The translations under genes and the position numbers were made by a program. Positions 6,247 to 11,744 of a DNA stretch of 11,744 bases are shown here, piece after piece. Position 1 is the stretch's first letter, and every line of letters starts with the position of its first letter. Below the pieces are notes generated by a model. It did no database searches. It saw only the letters and a list, made by a program, of their open reading frames with translations, and was not told the DNA's origin. This DNA is from DASQPE01 sp041488455 (lineage in GTDB: Bacteria; Gemmatimonadota; Gemmatimonadetes; Gemmatimonadales; GWC2-71-9). The DNA lies in NCBI GenBank assembly GCA_041488455.1, contig JBGPPG010000102.1, positions 1 through 11,744 of the forward strand, given 5' to 3'.

Positions 6247-7746
6247 TCATCGTTCCGGCAAGGACACTGGCTCGGTCAGGTTGCCCCTGGGCTCCCTCAC
6301 CCACCATGCGCCGCTCGAGGCCCGCTCTTCCTGGGAGCTGAAGAAGTACCTGAAGTACTTGAGCCGCACATACTTGGGTGGCGCATCCGGAAATGGATTC
6401 CCCTCCAGCAGCGCCAAAACCTCCGGGCTTCCATCAAGGAGATGCTCGATCAGCGATTCCAGCAGCGGCCGGTAGCCCTGTGGGTCCAGCGCCGCAAACC
6501 ACATCTGCCAGTCGAGGCGCGGGTGGAGGGGCTCGACAAACCCCGGACGGCGGGTCGGGTCACCCGGTTTCCACCGGAACTCATACGGCTTCCATTCGAC
6601 CCCGTCACGGCTTCCCTCCACCACGATCTCGGGCCGCTCCGTCGTCATGACTCGGAAGAGCCCGTACCCGTTCACGGAGCGGAAGGGGGCGAAGGCATCG
6701 AGCAGACCCTCGCCCCAAGCCGAAACCAGGTCGCGACCGCCACGCCCCGGCACGGTGTAGGCCGCCTCGCGCAGACAGCTCAAGGCTGAGAGCACCAAGA
6801 GGACGGCGGACGCCGCCCCGACCAACACACGCCGGAACAGCGACTCAGGCCGGGCGGGCTCGCGCTGAACCGGGAAGGGTCGGCGAAGGAACCGGTCGTC
6901 CAGCAGCGGGATGCACAGCACGATCGCGAGCAGGTTGAAGAAGCCGTAGTTCCCGGTCGCGGCAATGCTCAGCTGGAAAGCGATCATCCCCAACGCGCCC
7001 ACGATGCGCACGACGCGGAGGCGAGGCGGCGCGAAGATCGAGAAGGGCAGCACCAGCTCAGCGCCGAACATGCCGAGCGCCATCAGCCGGTGCACGCCCC
7101 GTGGGAGATGATGGGCATACCACGCCGTCCACGGGGGCAGCGGCTGGGTCTCGAAATGGAAGTCGAGCGCGGAGAGCGAGCGCCAAGTCGGATCGCCGCT
7201 CAGCAGCTTCGTGGCCCCCGAGAGCAGCATGAGCTTGAAGAGCAGCAGCCACAGCAGCCAGCGGACGACCGGTGACGGCTGCCGCTCGCTCAGGCGAAGG
7301 GTCGGGAGCCACCCCGCCGGCGCCCAGAGGCAGGCCAGGAGCCCGGTCTCCAGCAGCAGGGCGTCCCATTGGAACGAGAGGAAGTCCTGGCCCGCCACCG
7401 AGAGGGAGAGATACGCGAGCCAGAGCAGCGGGAGCACCACGATCGGGCAAACGTCCAGCACCAGCAGCGCGGCGAGCCCGGCCCCGCCGAGCGTGAGCAC
7501 GCGAAGCGTGGTGTCACTGCTGTTGAGCCAGAGAACCGTGGGCAGTGCCCGCCAGACGCCGGGGCCGTAGGTGGTGCGCGCCTGACTGAGGAACTCGCCG
7601 ACCGGGAACAGCCCGTGCTCGCCCACCAGCCCCACGATCTGGGACGCCAGCGACACGAACGCGACGAGGTAGACAACGCCAAGCAGGCGGAGGAAGAGCC
7701 AGCGGGAGGAGAGGTAGCTGTGCGGAGCCGCCTGTTCACCGTTCAC
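6247..7746 (-). CDS. lipase maturation factor (LMF1-like) family membrane protein
   Basis: A 499-residue polytopic membrane protein matching the lipase maturation factor family. In vertebrates LMF1 helps dimeric lipases fold in the endoplasmic reticulum; the role of bacterial relatives is not known. About eight to ten hydrophobic segments fill residues 13-325, and a soluble domain lies at about 345-499. Family signatures include FQWDALLLETG (125-135), GNYGFFNLL (255-263), HPRLDWQMWFAAL (428-440), PPKYVRLKYFRY (466-477) and GAWWVR (489-494). The start is the GTG at 7746: a TGA lies in frame two codons upstream, and the next in-frame possibilities are inside the first membrane segment. That GTG and the following AACGGTGAAC come from the heptamer repeat at 7734-7761. 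It follows the methyltransferase stop by ten bases, so the two are likely one operon. No lipase gene is nearby. Confidence 0.88.
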   Translation of the reverse strand: MNGEQAAPHSYLSSRWLFLRLLGVVYLVAFVSLASQIVGLVGEHGLFPVGEFLSQARTTYGPGVWRALPTVLWLNSSDTTLRVLTLGGAGLAALLVLDVCPIVVLPLLWLAYLSLSVAGQDFLSFQWDALLLETGLLACLWAPAGWLPTLRLSERQPSPVVRWLLWLLLFKLMLLSGATKLLSGDPTWRSLSALDFHFETQPLPPWTAWYAHHLPRGVHRLMALGMFGAELVLPFSIFAPPRLRVVRIVGALGMIAFQLSIAATGNYGFFNLLAIVLCIPLLDDRFLRRPFPVQREPARPESLFRRVLVGAASAVLLVLSALSCLREAAYTVPGRGGRDLVSAWGEGLLDAFAPFRSVNGYGLFRVMTTERPEIVVEGSRDGVEWKPYEFRWKPGDPTRRPGFVEPLHPRLDWQMWFAALDPQGYRPLLESLIEHLLDGSPEVLALLEGNPFPDAPPKYVRLKYFRYFFSSQEERASSGAWWVREPRGNLTEPVSLPER

Positions 7747-7761
7747 CGTTCACCGCTCACT
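7734..7761 (-). repeat. heptamer tandem repeat, four units, at an operon junction
   Basis: On the plus strand the repeat reads GTTCACC three times (7734-7754), then GCTCACT (7755-7761); on the minus strand this is a run of GTGA-type heptamers. It contains the TGA stop of the methyltransferase (7759-7757) and the GTG start of the membrane protein (7746-7744). Identical GTG triplets sit at 7753, 7746 and 7739, each in a different frame because the unit is seven bases; only 7746 opens the long frame. The first five residues of the membrane protein (M-N-G-E-Q) are encoded almost wholly by repeat sequence. Confidence 0.8.
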
Positions 7762-8764
7762 GCAGCACCGCCTCCAGCACCATCGGCTCCGACCCAGTGG
7801 GAACCACGCGCGCGAGGCGCAGACCGGCGCGTGAGAGCAGGTCGGCATACTCCGGCTCCGTGCGCTCGCGTCCGCCGGTCATCGCGAGCATCACGACGTC
7901 CACCATCTTGCCCGGGCCCAGCACGTTCCTCGGCGTGAGACCGCGCTCGATCAGTAGGAGCTTGGCCCGAGGGCCCATGGCGCGGGCGCAGTTCGCGAGA
8001 ATGGCCGAGGCGCGGTCGTCGTCCCAGTCGTGCACGACGTCCTTGAGGGTGTACGCGTCTCCGCCCTCCGGGACCGACGCGAAGAAGTCGCCCCGCTTGA
8101 GCTCGCACCGCCCCAGCATGCCCTCGCCCTCGAGCGCCTTCCGTGCCGCCGGCAGCACTTCGGGACGCTCGTAGAGCACGCCGCGCATCCCCGGGTGGGC
8201 CCGCAGCACCGCCGCAAGCAGCGTCCCCTTCCCGCCGCCCACGTCCACGAGCGTCTGCACCCCGCTGAAGTCGTAGGCACCGACGACGGCCGCGGCCTGC
8301 ACCCGGGTGAGGTTGCTCATCGCCTGATCGAAGATCTCCGCCGCCTGCGGATGCTGGCGCATGTACTCGAACGCCCCCATACCGTGGAGGTGGTCGAAGG
8401 CGGTCTGCCCCGTGCGCACACAGTTGAGGAGCGACCCGCATGCGGCCCAGAACGTCTCCCCCCACATGAGCGCGAACGCGTGCAGCGAGTCCGGAGCCTC
8501 GCGGCGAAGGGGACCCGCGAGCGGCGTGAGGGCAAACCGGCCGTCCGCGTCCTCGACGAACACGCCCAGCGCGGCCAGCGCGCGCAGCACGCGATACAGC
8601 GACTGGGGATGCGCGTCGACAGCGGCTGCGAGCTGGGCGGCGGTCTTTGGCCCGTCGGCGAGGCGATCGGCGATGCCGAGCTTCGCCGCGACGTAGGTGA
8701 GCTGGCTCACCAGACACCCGGTGACCATCTGTCGCATCGTGTCGAACGGGGTTGGCTGAGCCAT
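7757..8764 (-). CDS. SAM-dependent O-methyltransferase (acetylserotonin OMT-like)
   Basis: A 335-residue protein of the two-domain small-molecule O-methyltransferase family, which moves a methyl group from S-adenosylmethionine to a hydroxyl on a secondary metabolite, often as a dimer. An N-terminal winged-helix dimerisation domain is seen at about 10-85 (LGIADRLADGPKTAAQLAAA, then SLYRVLRALAALGVF). The Rossmann methyltransferase domain follows, with glycine-rich SAM loop VDVGGGKG (173-180), acidic E199, GDFF (225-228) and VVHDW (243-247), where H245 fits the catalytic histidine of the family. A likely second catalytic-site acid lies in RTEPEY (301-306). The start is the ATG at 8764, which gives the family's usual N terminus; the open frame upstream to 8989 is antisense to the next gene. 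The only Shine-Dalgarno-like bases (GGGA) lie inside the palindrome at 8766-8790. The substrate cannot be predicted. Confidence 0.92.
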   Translation of the reverse strand: MAQPTPFDTMRQMVTGCLVSQLTYVAAKLGIADRLADGPKTAAQLAAAVDAHPQSLYRVLRALAALGVFVEDADGRFALTPLAGPLRREAPDSLHAFALMWGETFWAACGSLLNCVRTGQTAFDHLHGMGAFEYMRQHPQAAEIFDQAMSNLTRVQAAAVVGAYDFSGVQTLVDVGGGKGTLLAAVLRAHPGMRGVLYERPEVLPAARKALEGEGMLGRCELKRGDFFASVPEGGDAYTLKDVVHDWDDDRASAILANCARAMGPRAKLLLIERGLTPRNVLGPGKMVDVVMLAMTGGRERTEPEYADLLSRAGLRLARVVPTGSEPMVLEAVLQ

Positions 8765-8765
8765 G

Positions 8766-8790
8766 AGCGATCCCGCCGGCGGGAGTCGCT
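8766..8790. promoter_or_regulatory. palindrome directly upstream of the methyltransferase start
   Basis: An imperfect inverted repeat: AGCGA (8766-8770) and TCGCT (8786-8790) flank the perfect 12-base palindrome CCCGCCGGCGGG (8772-8783). It begins two bases before the methyltransferase ATG (8764) and lies in the divergent spacer shared with the cyclodeaminase-family gene. As DNA it could be an operator; in the minus-strand mRNA it would fold over the only purine-rich bases that could bind the ribosome. No regulator gene is adjacent. GC-rich sequence makes such palindromes more likely by chance. Confidence 0.4.
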
Positions 8791-8876
8791 CACAACATGC
8801 GGCCGCAGGGAACCCCCGTCCAGCGCTCGCTGGCGTCCGCTGCCGCGCGCCGGTACTCTCTTCCGATCCCGTGTCC

Positions 8877-8888
8877 GGAGCCGCTGTG
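8877..8888 (+). promoter_or_regulatory. ribosome-binding site fixing the GTG start of the cyclodeaminase-family gene
   Basis: GGAG at 8877-8880, five bases before GTG at 8886-8888, favours this start over the in-frame GTG at 8871 and the open frame that runs back to 8763. Confidence 0.55.
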
Positions 8889-9794
8889 ACGCTTCCTTTC
8901 CTCGATGAATCCCGTGTCGCCGCCCTGCTCCGGCTGGACGAGCTGATCCCCGCCATACGCGGCGCGCTTGCCGCGCTGTCCGCGGGCAAGATCGTGCAGC
9001 CGGTCCGGAGCGTCGTCCCCGTGGCGGATCACGCAGGGTTCTTCGGCGTCATGCCGGCGTATGCCGGCAGTGCACTCGGCGCCAAGCTGGTGACGTTCTA
9101 CCCCGCCAATGCCGGCATGCCTACGCACCACGCGATCATCGTGCTCTTCCGCCCGGAGACTGGTGAGCCGCTGGCACTGATGGACGGGCGGCTCATCACC
9201 GAGCTCAGGACCGCGGCCGCATCCGCCGTCGCCACCGATCTGCTGGCCCGGGCCGATGCGTCCGTGCTCGCGATTCTCGGCGCAGGAGTGCAGGCGGGGA
9301 GCCACTTGGCCGCCCTCCGGCTGGTGCGGCGGTTCCGCGAGGTGCGGGTCTGGAGTCCACGGAGCGCGGGCGCGTTCGCGGCGACGCACGGTGTCACCGC
9401 GGCCAAGTCTGCGGAGGCCGCCGTCCGTGGTGCCGACGTGATCGTGACGGCCACCAGCGCCAAGATTCCCGTGGTCTTCGGCGATTGGGTGACTCCCGGC
9501 GCGCACGTGAACGCGGTTGGTGCCACCCGCCCCGATTGGCGGGAGCTGGACGACACGCTCCTCCGGCAGGGTCGGGTCTGGGTGGACTCGCGAGAGGCGG
9601 CGCTGGTGGAATCGGGCGACGTGATCGCCGCGGGGCCTCGTCTCATGGGAGAGATCGGTGCGGTGGCGGGGGGGACGCTCGGCGGTCGGGTCACCGCCGA
9701 CGAGATCACGATCTTCAAGTCGGTCGGCGTGGCCGTAGAGGACGTCGCCTCGGCCGAGCTGGTCTGGCGCCGGCTAGGCGGGCTCGGCGGCTAG
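8886..9794 (+). CDS. ornithine cyclodeaminase / mu-crystallin family protein
   Basis: A 302-residue NAD(P)-binding protein of the OCD/mu-crystallin family, whose members act as ornithine cyclodeaminases, alanine dehydrogenases or imine (pyrroline/piperideine-2-carboxylate) reductases. Conserved parts: GAKLVTFYPAN (65-75); ALMDGRLITELRTAA (97-111); the Rossmann loop LGAGVQAGSHL (121-131); VWSPRS (145-150); VGATRPDWRELD (201-212); EITIFKSVGVAVEDVA (273-288). At 201-212 this protein has GATRPDWRELD where true ornithine cyclodeaminases have a GGDCPGKTEL-type segment with the catalytic aspartate. An imine reductase or dehydrogenase role is thus likelier than ornithine deamination; this is inference. 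The start is GTG at 8886, where the protein begins at the expected TLPFLDESRV strand. It is divergent from the methyltransferase by 121 bases, and its last 21 bases overlap the polymerase gene tail to tail. Confidence 0.9.
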   Translation: MTLPFLDESRVAALLRLDELIPAIRGALAALSAGKIVQPVRSVVPVADHAGFFGVMPAYAGSALGAKLVTFYPANAGMPTHHAIIVLFRPETGEPLALMDGRLITELRTAAASAVATDLLARADASVLAILGAGVQAGSHLAALRLVRRFREVRVWSPRSAGAFAATHGVTAAKSAEAAVRGADVIVTATSAKIPVVFGDWVTPGAHVNAVGATRPDWRELDDTLLRQGRVWVDSREAALVESGDVIAAGPRLMGEIGAVAGGTLGGRVTADEITIFKSVGVAVEDVASAELVWRRLGGLGG

Positions 9795-10703
9795 GGCCGC
9801 CAGCCGTTGGGTCGCGCGTCGGAGCCCCTGCCGCCGCCGGGTCATCCCTCGCCACGGATCGCCCTCCCGCTCGAGCCGCGCCAGCACATTCCTGATGGAG
9901 TAGGTCTGCGAGTCGAGCGCGCGGTCGTCCAGCTCCTCCCAATGGAGCGGCGTCGCGACCGGCGCTCCCGGCCGCGCCCGCACGCCGTACGGTGCCACGC
10001 CGGTCTGTGCGTAGGCGTTCCGGGTGGTGTCGAGGAAGAGGCGCTTTCCCCGTTTGGCGATCCGTGCCTCAATGGTGAGCGTGTCGGGGTTCCGCTCCGC
10101 CAGGAGCGCCGCCGCAGCGCGCGCAAAGGCCCGTACGGCATCGAAGTCGGCGGACCGGTCAAGCGGGACGAGCACGTGCAGGCCGCGCGATCCGGTCGTC
10201 ATGACGAAGCTGGCGAGGCCCAGCTGCGCAAGAAGGTCGCGCACCAGCCGGGCAGCAGCCCGCGCCTGCTCGAAGCCAGCCGGCGGGTCGAGATCGAAGA
10301 TCAGCCGGTCGGGGTGATGGGGCCTGTCCGTGCGGCTGAGCCAAACATGGGGCGTGATGGATCCCTGGCTCGCGAGGTAGGCCAGAGTCGCCGCGTCGTC
10401 ACAGAGGACGTACGTGGTCATCCCGCCTTCCTTCTCTACGGTGGCCCGGGGAACCCACTCCGGGAACCAGTCGGAGATTTCCTTCTGGAAGAATCCTCCC
10501 CCGGCGATGCCGTCGGGAAACCGTTGCAGCGTGACCGGGCGGCCACGCGTATACGGAAGCATGGTGGGTGCGACGGCGATGTAGTACGCGACCAGCGCCC
10601 GCTTGGTGATCGGGGGCCGGCCCGGGAAGTAGACCCTGTCAGGGTGGGTCAGCTCGATCACACGCCGGCCGGCGCGGACCTTCTCGGCCGCTCGCTTGCT
10701 CAC
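9774..10703 (-). CDS. stand-alone LigD-type polymerase/primase domain protein
   Basis: A 309-residue protein matching the polymerase domain of bacterial DNA ligase D (archaeo-eukaryotic primase superfamily), which adds nucleotides, often ribonucleotides, at broken DNA ends during non-homologous end joining. Motifs: GRPVTLQRFPDG (54-65), GGGFFQKEI (68-76), catalytic metal-binding FDLDP (136-140), TTGSRGLHVLVPL (159-171), RLFLD with the third acidic residue D205 (201-205), and YGVRARPGAPVATPLHWEEL (219-238). Neither the ligase nor the nuclease domain of full LigD is attached, and the length fits the stand-alone form. No Ku or ligase gene is in the window. The start is provisional: GTG at 10703 gives VSKRAAEKV..., usual for the family, but has no clear ribosome-binding site. 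The frame stays open to 10862 without family match. Its 3' end overlaps the cyclodeaminase-family gene by 21 bases. Confidence 0.9.
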   Translation of the reverse strand: MSKRAAEKVRAGRRVIELTHPDRVYFPGRPPITKRALVAYYIAVAPTMLPYTRGRPVTLQRFPDGIAGGGFFQKEISDWFPEWVPRATVEKEGGMTTYVLCDDAATLAYLASQGSITPHVWLSRTDRPHHPDRLIFDLDPPAGFEQARAAARLVRDLLAQLGLASFVMTTGSRGLHVLVPLDRSADFDAVRAFARAAAALLAERNPDTLTIEARIAKRGKRLFLDTTRNAYAQTGVAPYGVRARPGAPVATPLHWEELDDRALDSQTYSIRNVLARLEREGDPWRGMTRRRQGLRRATQRLAALAAEPA

Positions 10704-10907
10704 GGACGCAGTCGGCTGAAGCCGGGCGCTGGTGTGGCCTTTCGCATGGCGGTGCGCGACAGGTTGTCCCGAACGGGGCTGGGACGGGCCTGAAGGGCAT
10801 GGAGTATGTCTGTGCGCCACCTGGAGATGCGCGATGACGTCGGGACGCCGCGCCAACGGCATGGCGGTTGCCTCCCCGTCGCCGAGACCTTCCCCGGAAG
10901 ACGACCG

Positions 10908-11177
10908 ATGCAGGAACAGCTCGTCATTCGCCGCGCCGACGACCCAACGGCCCCCCTCGCTCGCGCCGCCGATCTCTCGCGCGCCACGGAGCGCGCTGCT
11001 GAGGAAGCTATCAGGGAAGCGGGCGTGATCCTCGAGATCTTCGAGCCCGAGACCGGCCGGGTCTGTCTCCGGGTACGGGCGGAGCCCGGCGGCCGCCGGG
11101 TGCTGGTGCAGCGTACGCCGCCCGCCTCCGGCGACGCGTGGCCCGACCCGCCCGTGTGGCTCCCGCTCAGCGCCTGA
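10908..11177 (+). CDS. small protein of unknown function (89 residues)
   Basis: I do not recognise the family. The protein has a polar start (MQEQLVIRRADDP), an Ala/Arg/Glu-rich helical stretch at about 18-38 (AADLSRATERAAEEAIREAG), a beta-like segment at 40-67 (VILEIFEPETGRVCLRVRA, then RRVLVQR) and a Pro-rich tail ending in WLPLSA. No signal peptide or membrane segment is seen. GC-rich third codon positions support real coding. The ATG at 10908 is chosen because GGAAG lies seven bases upstream (10896-10900). An in-frame ATG at 10806 would add 34 residues of low-complexity appearance, with its only GGAG one base away. It converges with the YceI gene, and its stop lies inside the hairpin at 11169-11196. 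The 204 bases before it, up to the polymerase start, hold nothing else I can name. Confidence 0.55.
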   Translation: MQEQLVIRRADDPTAPLARAADLSRATERAAEEAIREAGVILEIFEPETGRVCLRVRAEPGGRRVLVQRTPPASGDAWPDPPVWLPLSA

Positions 11178-11196
11178 GTCGCGGGGCTCAGGCGCT
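11169..11196. terminator. bidirectional hairpin spanning two stop codons
   Basis: AGCGCCTGAG (11169-11178) and CTCAGGCGCT (11187-11196) form a perfect ten-base-pair stem with an eight-base loop. The TGA stop of the small protein (11175-11177) lies in the left arm and the TGA stop of the YceI gene (11190-11188) in the right arm. Because the arms mirror each other, both proteins end in the same residues, Leu-Ser-Ala. There is no T run, so it may act as a hairpin block rather than a classic intrinsic terminator. Confidence 0.6.
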
Positions 11197-11744
11197 CAGG
11201 ATCAGCTCCACGTCGATCGAGATCTTCACCTCTTCGCCGACCAGGATCCCACCCGCCTCCAGCGTTTGATTCCAGTTCAGGCCGAAGTCCTTCCGGTTGA
11301 GCTTGCCCGTCGCGCTGGCGCCGCGGCGCAGCTTGCCGTACGGGTCTTTGGTCTCCACGCCGTCGCTCTCCACGCTCAGCCTGATCTCGCGCGTCACCCC
11401 GTGCAGCGTGAGCTGACCGGTGAGCTCGTAGGTCTCCGGGCCCGTCCGCACGATCTTCGTCGACTTGAAATCGATGGCGGGGAATCGTTCCACATCAAAA
11501 AAGTCCGGGCTGCGCAGGTGCGTATCGCGCTGAGGCTCGCGGGTGTTGATCGAGGTCGCGTCGATGCTCGCCTGGACCGACCAGCGGGTGACGTCGGCGG
11601 GATCGAGCGTGACCGAGCCCGTCAGCTTGCCGAACTCGCCGCGGACGGTCGAGACCATCATATGCCGAACAGAGAAGTGGGCTGCGCTGTGGGCGGGATC
11701 GATGTCCCAGGTGCTGACCCGCGAGGGGGCCGTGGTGGATGTCG
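11188..11744 (-). CDS. YceI family protein (5' end cut by the window edge)
   Basis: YceI proteins form a lipocalin-like beta barrel that in known members binds isoprenoid lipids. The visible 185 residues include TWDIDPAHSAAHFSVRHMMV near the start, the typical first strands, then VRGEFGKLTGSVTLDP, HLRSPDFFDVERFP, TGQLTLHGVTREIRL and RKDFGLNWNQTLEAGGILVG, all family hallmarks in order, and an ISIDVELILSA end. An internal ATG at 11661 would cut off the first barrel strand, so it is not the start: the frame remains open and family-like to 11744, the true start lying beyond the edge. What is visible before TWDID is short and polar, with no signal peptide seen, so a cytoplasmic form is possible but the missing residues could change this. 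It converges with the small gene at 10908. Confidence 0.92.
   Translation of the reverse strand, partial: TSTTAPSRVSTWDIDPAHSAAHFSVRHMMVSTVRGEFGKLTGSVTLDPADVTRWSVQASIDATSINTREPQRDTHLRSPDFFDVERFPAIDFKSTKIVRTGPETYELTGQLTLHGVTREIRLSVESDGVETKDPYGKLRRGASATGKLNRKDFGLNWNQTLEAGGILVGEEVKISIDVELILSA

Noticed and set aside
8820..8833. Small hairpin CCAGC-GCTC-GCTGG in the divergent spacer
   Set aside because: Five base pairs only, expected often by chance at this GC content.
8765..8989. N-terminal extension of the methyltransferase
   Set aside because: Antisense to the start of the cyclodeaminase-family gene and low-complexity; the family begins at the ATG at 8764.
10704..10862. N-terminal extension of the LigD-type polymerase
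   Set aside because: Residues before VSKRAAEKV show no family match and are His/Arg/Pro-rich out-of-frame-like sequence.
11188..11661. Starting the YceI gene at the internal ATG 11661
   Set aside because: It would remove the first beta strand; the frame upstream encodes the conserved TWDIDPAHS segment and stays open to the window edge.
1..11744. Defence island, prophage, transposon, CRISPR or RNA gene
   Set aside because: No transposase, integrase, nuclease cluster, terminal repeats, spaced repeats, or tRNA/rRNA sequence could be seen on either strand.

Overview
The window looks like a stretch of chromosome from a GC-rich bacterium (roughly 68-70% G+C by eye). GTG starts are common, GC-ending codons dominate, and several genes touch or overlap at their ends. 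The repertoire is two-PDZ secreted protein, M32 carboxypeptidase, circularly permuted ATP-grasp protein, lipase-maturation-factor-like membrane protein and stand-alone LigD-type polymerase. This would fit Gemmatimonadota or a similar soil lineage. No marker gene fixes the phylum, so this is a guess. I see no rRNA, tRNA, CRISPR array, transposase, integrase or phage gene.

Layout, left to right. A 5' fragment of an exported protein (minus, 1-169) faces a DUF72/YecE-like protein (plus, 298-1005). Next come a secreted two-PDZ protein (minus, 1090-1926) and an M32 carboxypeptidase (minus, 2001-3515), with a terminator at 1021-1046 below the PDZ gene. Head to head with the carboxypeptidase lies a circularly permuted ATP-grasp protein of unknown substrate (plus, 3573-5048). 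It converges on a sigma-70 family factor (minus, 5107-6006) across a long hairpin built partly from a degenerate heptamer repeat.

Further right, a lipase-maturation-factor-like membrane protein (minus, 6247-7746) follows an O-methyltransferase (minus, 7757-8764) in a two-gene operon. Their junction is another heptamer tandem repeat, which supplies one stop codon and one start codon. Divergent from the methyltransferase is an ornithine cyclodeaminase/mu-crystallin family protein (plus, 8886-9794). Its 3' end overlaps a stand-alone LigD-type polymerase/primase (minus, 9774-10703). A small unrecognised protein (plus, 10908-11177) converges on a YceI-family protein (minus, 11188 to the window edge), and a hairpin spans both stop codons.

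The genes do not form one obvious pathway. The window reads as mixed housekeeping and accessory functions: a peptidase, transcription initiation, small-molecule modification, DNA end processing and envelope proteins. The points that most deserve a second look are the heptamer repeat family at gene ends, the ATP-grasp enzyme without an obvious partner, the palindrome overlapping the methyltransferase ribosome-binding region, and the small unassigned gene. I did not find a clear new multi-gene defence or biosynthetic system.
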